DNA from: Thiodiazotropha sp040506275
GTDB taxonomy: Bacteria > Pseudomonadota > Gammaproteobacteria > Chromatiales > Chromatiaceae
NCBI GenBank assembly: GCA_040506275.1
Contig: JBEVXD010000009.1
Coordinates: forward strand, 124,001-188,000
DNA length: 64,000 nt
Direction: 5' to 3'
The notes beneath the pieces were generated by a model. That model made no database searches, was not told the origin of the DNA, and saw only the letters and a program-made list of their open reading frames with translations. The position numbers and the translations under genes are program-made. The stretch's first letter is position 1. Every line of letters begins with the position of its first letter. Shown here piece after piece: positions 52,630 to 60,363 of this stretch.

Positions 52630-52802
52630 ACCCCTCCTCCCGGGAGGGCGATTAATAGAACTGTCGAAGGGTGCGGCCCTGCCGCACCTTTAAAGGCTGA
52701 TAAGAGTAAGAAATTGCGCTGTTTTGGCTGTAAAATCTATTTGTAAATATAGGCGATTTGCTTTTACAAACCCCTCCCCGGTGGGGAGGGGGATTAATAG
52801 AA
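52630..52802. repeat. Paired CCCTCC...GATTAATAGAAC palindromic repeats and a GGTGCGGC hairpin
   Basis: Two related units, 52630-52661 and 52769-52802, each consist of a CCCTCC/GGAGGG hairpin followed by GATTAATAGAAC. Between them, 52670-52677 and 52681-52688 form GGTGCGGC-CCT-GCCGCACC, a relative of the other GGTGCGGC palindromes. These fill the roughly 310-bp gap between brnT and the lipoprotein gene; no coding sequence seen. Confidence 0.75.
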
Positions 52803-52838
52803 CAGCCATCTTCCTGGGTGAAAGATTCAGGGGTAAGA

Positions 52839-53801
52839 CTAGGGCCAGGAGTAGGTGTCAGCTACGCCCTCAAAAGTCACCACATACTGTGTGCAGCTGA
52901 TGAACTCAATCAATGCAGTTGCTCCGTCAGCCGCTTCAACACGAATACGACCAGCACTGGGGTGCCCATCTGAACAGTCGAAGGTCACCGGTACTTCAGT
53001 AGTGACTGTGATATAGCCATGATCTGGATCATAGACCCGTACAGAGACCTGATAACCCGATGACTCATTCCCGGAAACGCTGACATCTGATACCCGATAG
53101 GTTCTATTATCATAACCCCGATAGTCTGAGTGGTACTCACAACTGGCATTTACCCCTTCCAGATCAATTGAATTACAGGTGACCGACATGTTGAAGGTAT
53201 CTGTATAACTGCCATTCGAGTTAGTGACTTCGACGGTGAAATTGACATAATTGAGTGTCAATCGATAACCATTGCCCACTTGAACATAGGTTCCCTCAAC
53301 GGAACCATCAAAGGTGGTAGAGTGGCTGTCATTGCCATATCTGGCTCTGTGAGCACATTGATTGAATTCGATACTCCAATTTCCGGCAACCCCATTACCT
53401 GGGTATTCGATGATGACAGAGCCGCTATCACACATGGTGTTGGAAATATCTTCCGTTCTGGCAGCAGTGACACCTCGGGCCGCAAGTTGACTACCATGAC
53501 TTAGTGCACCACCAATCAGCACAGATAACTCTTCATTTATCTGCTGCCTTGTAACAGGCATGTCAGCGCGTGCGCCGATAACAGGCACATTGTCAGAACT
53601 GATCGCCTGTTTTGAACCAGAGGCAGCAGCTGTAGAGAGCTGATCAACATTTTCTGTCGTCAGCGAAGCCTGTTTGGTTTCACCACTGTAGTCCAGGGAA
53701 GTATTGGTTGAACCACCATCATCATCCCCTCCCCCACCGCAAGCCTGGAGAACAAACACCAGTAGAAAGAAAAACGTCCATTTGTTGATTTTCAGAATCA
53801 T
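52839..53801 (-). CDS. Putative lipoprotein, unknown function
   Basis: A 320-aa precursor with a lipoprotein signal: NKWTFFFLLVFVLQAC, lipobox LQAC with Cys at about residue 21, then a Gly/Asp linker (GGGGDDDGG). The mature protein is Ser/Thr-, Tyr- and Asn-rich with many predicted strands (VQVGNGYRLTLNYVNFTVEV, YQVSVRVYDPDHGYITV) and several Cys. It looks like an extracytoplasmic beta-sandwich. No family recognised. It shares the poly-Gly/Asp post-lipobox style with the lipoprotein at 59.5 kb. Confidence 0.75.
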   Translation of the reverse strand: MILKINKWTFFFLLVFVLQACGGGGDDDGGSTNTSLDYSGETKQASLTTENVDQLSTAAASGSKQAISSDNVPVIGARADMPVTRQQINEELSVLIGGALSHGSQLAARGVTAARTEDISNTMCDSGSVIIEYPGNGVAGNWSIEFNQCAHRARYGNDSHSTTFDGSVEGTYVQVGNGYRLTLNYVNFTVEVTNSNGSYTDTFNMSVTCNSIDLEGVNASCEYHSDYRGYDNRTYRVSDVSVSGNESSGYQVSVRVYDPDHGYITVTTEVPVTFDCSDGHPSAGRIRVEAADGATALIEFISCTQYVVTFEGVADTYSWP

Positions 53802-54238
53802 GATTCGTACTCCCTTGGATATTGCCTATAAGCCATTGGTTAACGGATATTGATCCTACAAATCAGATTATTCCAGCATAAGTATCAATCATCTGTTGAA
53901 ATATATGACAGGATTCAAAGGTACAGATTCCAATAACCAGTTCCTTGATGGGATTGAGGTGATAGGGAATTTAAAAACTAGTGCTTTGTTTTCTGTTCCT
54001 TCATCCTCTCCTTCTCCCTGAGGAGGGCGTTGTAAAAGAACGCCAGATTAAAATCTGGCGAATTTTTTGTGATTTCTTCTGATAAATCACTCTCGGCATG
54101 GTGCGGCAGGCCGCACCCTACATATTGCTCCCATAATGAATGCGGACCGGCATAACAAGCCCGTTCCGTTACGAGGACAATAGCAATCAGCAACATGCCA
54201 GGCACTGGCACTCTCTTTCATACATCAGGCTAGCCGGT
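53802..54238. other. Intergenic region with dispersed repeat
   Basis: Downstream of xthA and upstream of the lipoprotein on the minus strand. It contains the repeat at 54031-54135. A 77-aa minus frame across this repeat is judged spurious. The first 200 bp should include the lipoprotein promoter; none was assigned. Confidence 0.5.
54031..54135. repeat. Dispersed repeat, about 105 bp, copy A
   Basis: Begins with a hairpin CGCCAGATTAAAATCTGGCG, continues through a T-rich stretch and TAAATCACTCTCGGCATGG into the GGTGCGGC palindrome (54094-54122), and ends near CCCATAATG. A diverged copy lies at 60183-60290. The first hairpin is intact only in this copy. Confidence 0.8.
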
Positions 54239-55054
54239 TTAAAAATCAAACTCAGCCCAAATTGGACAGTGATCCGAAGGCCTCTCCATTCCACGAATAT
54301 CGTAGGCAATACCTACATCAGTACAGCAACTCATCAATGGTTCAGTGACCATTATCAGGTCGATACGCAATCCCCGTTTGGGTTCCCGGTCAAATCCCTT
54401 GCTTCGATAATCAAACCAGCTGAAACGATCATCCACTTCCGGGTTAAGTACCCGATAACTGTCTTGTAAACCCCAATCCTGAAGCGCCTGCAGCCATTCA
54501 CGCTCTTCTGGCAGGAAACTGCATTTACCGGTCTTGAGCCAGCGCTTGGCATTATCGGGGCCAATGCCGATATCCTGATCCAGAGGCGCTACATTCATGT
54601 CCCCGATGACCATCAGTGGCTCTGAGGCATCGTGATTGTTAACCAAATAGTCGAGAAGGTCGGCATAATATTTCTGCTTTGCAGGAAACTTCACCTCATG
54701 ACTTCGACTCTCCCCTTGGGGAAAATAACCATTCAGTACGGTAAAAGGCTTGCCTTTGGGGGAGTTGTAGCGGCCAATGATCATCCGTCTCTGGGCCTCT
54801 TCCTCATCAGTGGGAAATCCCTTGTTGATCTCTAAAGGTTCCGATTTAGAGAGTAAGGCAACCCCGTAGTGGGTCTTTTGTCCGTGGTAGGCTGGTTTGA
54901 AGTCCAACGCTTCGATCATCCCAATGGGGAAATCCACATCCTGTACTTTGGACTCTTGAATTCCGATAACGTCCGGGTCATAGGTGGCTTTGAGCTGTGT
55001 TAACTGATGCTCTCTGGCTCTGATCCCATTAGTGTTGAATGAGACAATTTTCAT
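54239..55054 (-). CDS. xthA: Exodeoxyribonuclease III
   Basis: AP endonuclease / 3'-5' exonuclease of base-excision repair. The 271-aa protein begins MKIVSFNTNGIRAREHQL, with metal-binding IGIQESKVQD, VLNGYFPQGESRSHE, VIGDMNVAPLDQDIG and the C-terminal RPSDHCPIWAEFDF catalytic His. Length and motifs are typical. Its ATG overlaps the stop of the upstream 102-aa ORF by 4 bp, so the two form an operon. Confidence 0.97.
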   Translation of the reverse strand: MKIVSFNTNGIRAREHQLTQLKATYDPDVIGIQESKVQDVDFPIGMIEALDFKPAYHGQKTHYGVALLSKSEPLEINKGFPTDEEEAQRRMIIGRYNSPKGKPFTVLNGYFPQGESRSHEVKFPAKQKYYADLLDYLVNNHDASEPLMVIGDMNVAPLDQDIGIGPDNAKRWLKTGKCSFLPEEREWLQALQDWGLQDSYRVLNPEVDDRFSWFDYRSKGFDREPKRGLRIDLIMVTEPLMSCCTDVGIAYDIRGMERPSDHCPIWAEFDF

Positions 55055-55359
55055 AGACTATTCTCTCCAAGGACTTCAAAGGTCTCTTTTTCACCCATTT
55101 CAAAACCGTGCCGATAGGCCTTACCCCAGGGTAAAAAACGGCGTTCATCGCTGATTGCTTCCCCCCCGGAGCCGAGGATTTTACTGACTTCATCTTCATA
55201 GCCCAAACCCCGCATTCGGCTGGTCATGCCATCAGCATATCCCCGGTTGTACCAGAGTTGCAGTTCGCTTTCAGTTTCTGATAATCCGGAAGTTTCCGCA
55301 TACAGATCCTGGGCCAGTTGTAGCAATCTCTGAATTCGATCTTCGGTTGTCTGATTCAT
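55051..55359 (-). CDS. Conserved-looking hypothetical protein upstream of xthA
   Basis: A 102-aa soluble protein beginning MNQTTEDRIQRLLQLAQDLY. It contains two similar Gly/Tyr-rich motifs, LWYNRGYADGMTSRMRGLGY and WGKAYRHGFEMGEKE, separated by an acidic and Gly stretch. The ATG at 55359 is chosen because the preceding 25 codons look unrelated; a start at 55434 remains open. The stop overlaps xthA as ATGA, showing translational coupling. No function recognised; association with DNA repair is inferred only from the operon. Confidence 0.65.
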   Translation of the reverse strand: MNQTTEDRIQRLLQLAQDLYAETSGLSETESELQLWYNRGYADGMTSRMRGLGYEDEVSKILGSGGEAISDERRFLPWGKAYRHGFEMGEKETFEVLGENSL

Positions 55360-55431
55360 TGTCCAATAATCCAGCGACTCAATATATCGAGCAAATATAA
55401 CCAGGCACACTTCGGCCTGTCCTTTTAGATT

Positions 55432-55489
55432 CAAACTGTTAGGGGCGACAAGAAGGCCCAGAACCTATCTAATATGGTGCCGGGTTAAT
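55432..55489. repeat. Short repeat element, second copy (core inverted)
   Basis: CAAACTGTTA (55432-55441), hairpin unit GGGGCGACAAGAAGGCCC (55442-55459), then a variable stretch and GGTGCCGGGTTAAT. Matches the reverse complement of 41546-41598 except that the hairpin core is in the opposite orientation relative to the flanks. Confidence 0.75.
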
Positions 55490-55635
55490 AATATATGCTA
55501 CAGGACTATCCTGTATATCCATCAGGGAATTACGGTTGTATTTCGACGCATCTGTAGCGATGATTGTCCATTATCCCGCAGAATCGAATTCAATACCTGT
55601 ATCAGGTTGATGTTCAGTAGACCAGAGATCCAAAG

Positions 55636-56403
55636 ATGTTGATTGCAATTTCACCCGCCAAAACCCTCGACTATGAAACGCCACCAGTCACCAGGATCCA
55701 CACCAAGCCAAAGTTTCTGAAGCAGTCGCGCCAACTGATTGATAACCTGCGCGACTATTCAGCCCTGGATCTGGCGGAGCTGATGAAGCTGAGTATGAAG
55801 CTCTCGGAACTCAACTTCGATCGTTATCACGATTGGAAAACCCCCTTTAACCTGAAAAACGCCAAGCAGGCCGCTTTGGCTATGAAGGGAGATGTCTATA
55901 CCGGTCTTGATGCAGAGAGTCTTGATGAGAAGGGGTTTGAGTTTGCTCAAACTCATCTTCGCATTCTTTCCGGACTCTACGGGGTAATGAAACCACTTGA
56001 TCTGATGCAACCCTATCGGCTTGAAATGGGCACCAAGCTACCCAATGAGCATGGCAAGGATCTGTATGCCTTCTGGGGAGAGACCATCACCCAGGCCATC
56101 AACAAAGACCTGAAGACCCAGGGGGATGACATCCTGATCAATCTGGCATCCAATGAATATTTTAAATCGATCAAGCCCAAGCTAGTGAGAGGCCGTATCA
56201 TCACACCTCAATTTAAAGAGAAAAAGAACGGCAGTTATCGCATGATCGGCATCTTCGCAAAAAAGGCGAGAGGCATGATGAGTCGTTTTATCATCGATAA
56301 TAGACTCAGTGATCCTCAGAACATCAAAGATTTCGATGTGGATGGTTACCGTTACAACAAACAGCATTCAAAGGATGATCAATGGGTTTTCACCCGCGGT
56401 TGA
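55636..56403 (+). CDS. yaaA: Peroxide stress protein YaaA
   Basis: A 255-aa member of the YaaA/DUF328 family, DNA-binding proteins that lower Fenton damage in E. coli during peroxide stress. Family features: MLIAISPAKTLDYETPP, HDWKTPFNLKNAKQAALAMKGDVY reduced to its conserved core, SGLYGVMKPLDLMQPYRLEMG, NLASNEYFKSI and the C-terminal DQWVFTRG. Length is typical. The 3' end overlaps the TatD-family gene by 22 bp, indicating an operon. Confidence 0.95.
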   Translation: MLIAISPAKTLDYETPPVTRIHTKPKFLKQSRQLIDNLRDYSALDLAELMKLSMKLSELNFDRYHDWKTPFNLKNAKQAALAMKGDVYTGLDAESLDEKGFEFAQTHLRILSGLYGVMKPLDLMQPYRLEMGTKLPNEHGKDLYAFWGETITQAINKDLKTQGDDILINLASNEYFKSIKPKLVRGRIITPQFKEKKNGSYRMIGIFAKKARGMMSRFIIDNRLSDPQNIKDFDVDGYRYNKQHSKDDQWVFTRG

Positions 56404-57155
56404 TCGATGCCCACTGCCACTTTGATGATAGTCGCTTCGAAGTAGATCGGGCTGAGGCACTTGAACGTGCTCATCAGGCTGGCGTTGATGAACAGATTAT
56501 CCCCGCCATCAAGGCCGCTTGGTGGCCTCGGATCCAACAACTCTGTGAGAACAATACCGGACTCTATCCCAGCTATGGCCTGCACCCTATGTTTCTCTGC
56601 GATCATCAGGATCAACATATCCATGCATTGAGGGATTGGCTCGAAACCGAAAAACCGGTGGCGGTCGGTGAGTGTGGGCTCGATTTTTTTATTAATGACC
56701 CCCAGGTTGAACGACAACACTACTTTTTCGAGGCCCAGCTTCAACTGGCCCAGGAGTACGACCTACCGGTGATCATTCATGCCCGTCGATCTGTTGAGGA
56801 GGTCATCAATACATTGAAAAACTTTCCTGGTCTGCGTGGCATGTTGCACAGCTATTCCGGCAGCGAACAACAAGCCCGTAAACTGATCGACATGGGGTTC
56901 TATCTCAGCTTTGGCGGCCCCGTCACTTATGAGCGAGCCAAACGCTTGAGACATTTGGTGGCGTCCTTACCACTGGAGAATCTACTGATCGAAACAGACT
57001 CCCCTGATCAACCTGACAGCCACCATCGCGGCCAGCGCAATGAACCCGCATATCTCCCGATAATCCTGGATCTGTTCAGTCAACTACGTAAGCAACCTGC
57101 ACAGCAGATTGCTTTGCAAACCCGCAGAAACACCCAAACCCTTTTTCAGTTATAA
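56382..57155 (+). CDS. TatD-family metal-dependent hydrolase
   Basis: A 257-aa amidohydrolase-fold protein. Metal ligands are visible in order: HxH as DAHCHFDD near residue 10, Glu in VGECGLDF near 93, His in PVIIHARR, His in GMLHSYSG, and Asp in LIETDSPD near 205. Family members are 3'-5' DNA exonucleases or related phosphodiesterases; this one is closest in style to YjjV. It starts inside yaaA (22-bp overlap). Confidence 0.92.
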   Translation: MGFHPRLIDAHCHFDDSRFEVDRAEALERAHQAGVDEQIIPAIKAAWWPRIQQLCENNTGLYPSYGLHPMFLCDHQDQHIHALRDWLETEKPVAVGECGLDFFINDPQVERQHYFFEAQLQLAQEYDLPVIIHARRSVEEVINTLKNFPGLRGMLHSYSGSEQQARKLIDMGFYLSFGGPVTYERAKRLRHLVASLPLENLLIETDSPDQPDSHHRGQRNEPAYLPIILDLFSQLRKQPAQQIALQTRRNTQTLFQL

Positions 57156-57510
57156 CGTGATATCCGGCCGGGAATAGTAGATAGAACCGTAGGTCGGATA
57201 AACGGAGCGCCATCCGACATTATTCGGGGGGATTGTCGGATGGCGCTCCGCTTATCCGACCTACAATAGGTTATCTGTTCGCAGGGGTTTAGCGTAATCA
57301 ACCATCAATTTATGACACCACTCGGCACTTACCTATCTTCCGATATGCTCACAATCTGACATTTGTTTCTAAACAGCACATGACTCCATGCTTCTGCCCC
57401 GCTATCATGTACGCAATTTTTCATGCCCCTTTATTTAAGGGAAAACTGCTGGGTAGCTGGTTGCCTGGATAGCATGTGGGTCTGACTGTTACCAAGATGG
57501 GGAACCATAG
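57156..57510. other. Intergenic region between the TatD-family gene and galE
   Basis: About 355 bp containing the BIME-like pair at 57187-57262. The remaining 250 bp before galE should include its promoter; none was assigned and no gene was seen. Confidence 0.5.
57187..57262. repeat. BIME-like inverted pair of 30-bp REP units
   Basis: Units 57187-57216 and 57233-57262 are near-perfect reverse complements separated by 16 nt. Each begins or ends with GTAGGTCGGATAA and GCGCCATCCGAC. The second unit nearly equals the single unit at 15118-15147. Can form a long cruciform or mRNA hairpin after the yaaA-tatD operon. Confidence 0.88.
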
Positions 57511-58509
57511 ATGTCGAAAAAAGGAATTCTTGTTACCGGCGGCGCCGGCTATATAGGCAGTCACACTGCGCGTCAGCTTGGTGAAGCGGGTGAAAGATTG
57601 GTTACCCTGGATAATCTCTGCACCGGATTCCGCCAAGCCGTACTCCATGGTGAACTTGTGGTAGGTGATACCGGAGACCGTGAGCTGGTGAGCCGTGTCC
57701 TGAAAGAGCATGATATCGATACAGTGATGCACTTCGCTGCTCATACCATTGTGCCCGAATCAGTGGAAAATCCGCTTAAGTACTACGCTAACAACACCTG
57801 CAATACCCGTAACCTGCTCCAGTGTTGTTCCGAAGCAGGAGTTAAGAACTTTGTCTTCTCTTCTACCGCTGCGGTGTATGGCATTCCCCAGGCCGGAGTT
57901 GCTTATGAGGATACCCCAACCAGCCCGATCAACCCCTACGGAACATCCAAGCTGATGTCTGAGATGATGCTGCATGATCTCTCTGTTGCCAGCGACATGC
58001 GCTATATCGCTCTGCGATACTTCAATGTTGCCGGCTGCGACCTGAAGGGCAGAATCGGCCAGTCGACTCCAAAAGCCACCCTATTAACCAAAGTTGCCTG
58101 CGAGGCTGCAGTAGGCAAGCGCGATGCAGTCTACATATTTGGCACAGACTACCCAACACCGGATGGTACCGGTGTACGTGACTATATCCATGTGGAAGAC
58201 CTTGCTGCTGCCCATGTTAAATCATTGGAGTATCTGCGTAATGGAGGCGACTCTGCCATCCTAAACTGCGGTTATGGACACGGTTACTCAGTCCGTGAAC
58301 TACTCAAATCTGTCGAAGCCGCACACGGTTCACCTCTGAATATTATTGAGGCTGAGCGTCGTGCCGGAGACCCGCCAGAGTTGGTAGCTGGGGCCAAAAA
58401 GGTTCGTGAAGTTCTGGGTTGGTCTCCTGAATATGATGACCTGTCTGTTATCGCCAGCTCCGCACTTGCCTGGGAGCAGAAGCAGCTGGAGACCCCTTGG
58501 AAGAACTGA
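57511..58509 (+). CDS. galE: UDP-glucose 4-epimerase
   Basis: Interconverts UDP-glucose and UDP-galactose for surface polysaccharides. The 332-aa short-chain dehydrogenase has the NAD motif VTGGAGYIGSHTARQL, VMHFAAHTIVPESVENP, the catalytic Ser region FSSTAAVYG, the Tyr-x-x-x-Lys as YGTSK near residue 150, RYFNVAGCD, and DGTGVRDYIHVEDLAAAH. Typical of GalE. uppP follows 4 bp after its stop, so the two are probably co-transcribed. Confidence 0.94.
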   Translation: MSKKGILVTGGAGYIGSHTARQLGEAGERLVTLDNLCTGFRQAVLHGELVVGDTGDRELVSRVLKEHDIDTVMHFAAHTIVPESVENPLKYYANNTCNTRNLLQCCSEAGVKNFVFSSTAAVYGIPQAGVAYEDTPTSPINPYGTSKLMSEMMLHDLSVASDMRYIALRYFNVAGCDLKGRIGQSTPKATLLTKVACEAAVGKRDAVYIFGTDYPTPDGTGVRDYIHVEDLAAAHVKSLEYLRNGGDSAILNCGYGHGYSVRELLKSVEAAHGSPLNIIEAERRAGDPPELVAGAKKVREVLGWSPEYDDLSVIASSALAWEQKQLETPWKN

Positions 58510-58513
58510 TGAC

Positions 58514-59314
58514 ATGGATCTGTTACAAATCATCATCCTGGCAGCTGTACAGGGGCTGACCGAATTCCTGCCGATCTCCAGTTCGGCACATTTGATTCTC
58601 GCACCTCAGGTCACCGGCCACGCCGACCAGGGATTGGCCTTTGACGTGGCAGTTCATGTGGGGACACTGGCAGCTGTCATCGGGTATTTCAGGCACCAGG
58701 TAAAATCCATCTCTATCGATTTTTTCCGCTCCTGGGTCAACCCATCAGCCCGCTCACAGGAATCACAGCTAGGTTGGATGATCGTGATAGCCACCATACC
58801 GGTTGGATTGTTCGGTCTGCTGATGAAATCCCTGGTGGAGACCGACCTGCGATCGCCCATGGTCATCGCGATAACCACTATTGGCTTTGGTATACTGCTT
58901 TTACTGGCAGATAAGCTGGGTAAACGGCACAGGGACGAATACACCCTGCGCTGGACAGACGCCGTAATAATTGGACTGTTCCAGGCCATGGCTATAATCC
59001 CAGGTACCTCCCGCTCCGGCTCTACCATGACAGCAGGCCTGTTTCTTGGGCTAACCCGTGAAGCAGCTTCCCGTTTCTCATTCCTGATCTCGATTCCCAC
59101 TATCCTTATGTCCGGCGGACTCCTAGGGCTGGACCTCTTAAATAGTGCGGCTCCTGTAGACTGGTTCTCGATCAGTCTTGGAGCCGGTTTGGCTTTCTTT
59201 ACAGCCTATTTATGCATTCACTACTTTCTACGCTTTATTGAGAATATCGGCATGGTACCGTTCGTCATCTACAGATTTTTGCTGGGTGGCCTGATACTTT
59301 TCTATCTACTTTAA
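58514..59314 (+). CDS. uppP: Undecaprenyl-diphosphatase
   Basis: Recycles undecaprenyl pyrophosphate to the lipid carrier used by MraY and glycan pathways; confers basal bacitracin tolerance. The 266-aa polytopic protein starts MDLLQIIILAAVQGLTEFLP and has the conserved QGLTEFLPISSSAHL and the phosphatase motif PGTSRSGSTMTAGL near residue 165. The open frame begins 36 codons earlier inside galE, but the conserved N-terminus is at 58514. Confidence 0.96.
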   Translation: MDLLQIIILAAVQGLTEFLPISSSAHLILAPQVTGHADQGLAFDVAVHVGTLAAVIGYFRHQVKSISIDFFRSWVNPSARSQESQLGWMIVIATIPVGLFGLLMKSLVETDLRSPMVIAITTIGFGILLLLADKLGKRHRDEYTLRWTDAVIIGLFQAMAIIPGTSRSGSTMTAGLFLGLTREAASRFSFLISIPTILMSGGLLGLDLLNSAAPVDWFSISLGAGLAFFTAYLCIHYFLRFIENIGMVPFVIYRFLLGGLILFYLL

Positions 59315-59546
59315 CGACCTTTTCAAACCAGCTGATTGAGAGGATTGCTGTCGCATCAGCATCGATGGCATACGCTGATAAGTCGTCGATTTAACTTCAA
59401 AAACTGAGTTCCAGGCTACAAATCGATACAATATCTATCTTGACGACCGCAATCTCCGGGTGGGATAGTTCATAACAAATGATATATTCAACCTGAAGCT
59501 ACGGATTCAGATTTAACTCAACAGACCATGGAGTGAGGAGCTGAAT

Positions 59547-60047
59547 ATGCTAAAAAATCTCGCATTGATCACATTATTGGTATTCGCTCTGATCATTGCC
59601 GGCTGTAATGGTGGCGGTGATGATGTCGAAGTAAAAGAGTTCAAAATCAACGGATCTTCAACAGAACTTGAAGATGGCCGGGTAACGATCGATTCCGCCA
59701 TAAACAACGGCGAATTCGAATTGGTCTGGAAGGTTGATGATGACAATTCCAACTACTATACCGCCGAATTCTATCTCAGCCTCAATAGCAACCTGGATGA
59801 TGATAACGACATTCGCTTCTACACCGCCTATTGCGATGATCTTTTTGGTGGTTGCGATGATGACGACCGGAATGATGAAGATTGCTGGTTTGACAACAAT
59901 CTGGAAATTGTCTGCGAAGATGATGACGATCCAGAGACAGAAGTTGATGAGCTCATCGACGCGCTTCCTCAAGATCTCTACGTCATCATAGAAGCCTGCA
60001 ACGGTTCAGATTGTGACACTGAAACTGTAGCGGTCAGATTACGATAG
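59547..60047 (+). CDS. Acidic putative lipoprotein, unknown function
   Basis: A 166-aa precursor: LALITLLVFALIIAGC gives a lipobox (IAGC, Cys about 20). The mature protein is very acidic, with Asp runs (NLDDDNDIR, CDDDDRND, CEDDDDPETE) and several Cys, suggesting a calcium-binding or disulfide-stabilised outer surface domain. GAGGAG precedes the ATG. No family recognised. Confidence 0.72.
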   Translation: MLKNLALITLLVFALIIAGCNGGGDDVEVKEFKINGSSTELEDGRVTIDSAINNGEFELVWKVDDDNSNYYTAEFYLSLNSNLDDDNDIRFYTAYCDDLFGGCDDDDRNDEDCWFDNNLEIVCEDDDDPETEVDELIDALPQDLYVIIEACNGSDCDTETVAVRLR

Positions 60048-60363
60048 AGGCGTTATCTGCCACTCTAAATCAATGCAGTCCTCCCTCTTAACGCCCTCTT
60101 CCTGCAGAAGAGGGCTGGGGTGATTTCAAAAAGCTAGCGGTATGTTTATTCACCCCAGCCTTTTCCTAGAGGTGAATATTGTTTAAAAGCACGCCAGATT
60201 AAAATTGTAAGACTTTTTTTAGATCTCTTCTTATAAATCACTATCGGCATGGTGCGGCAGGCCGCACCCTACATGTTGATCCCAACAATGATTACGCAGC
60301 TGCTTAACAATCCAACTCCGTCGCGCGAGAGAAGCGCAGCAACTACGACTTTTGCGACACCCT
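60048..60363. repeat. Intergenic repeat block with dispersed repeat copy B
   Basis: About 316 bp between convergent genes. GCCCTCTT/AAGAGGGC hairpin at 60093-60115; GGCTGGGGTGA (60113-60123) paired with TCACCCCAGCC (60150-60160); then 60183-60290, a diverged copy of the repeat at 54031-54135 including the palindrome 60245-60273. No gene. Confidence 0.75.

Noticed and set aside
53978..54211. 77-aa frame on the minus strand
   Set aside because: It runs across the dispersed repeat and its GGTGCGGC palindrome; a similar translation would arise from every copy, and there is no Shine-Dalgarno.
59658..59972. 104-aa minus frame rich in Ile/Val
   Set aside because: Complement of the Asp-rich lipoprotein codons (GAT read as ATC), a classical shadow.
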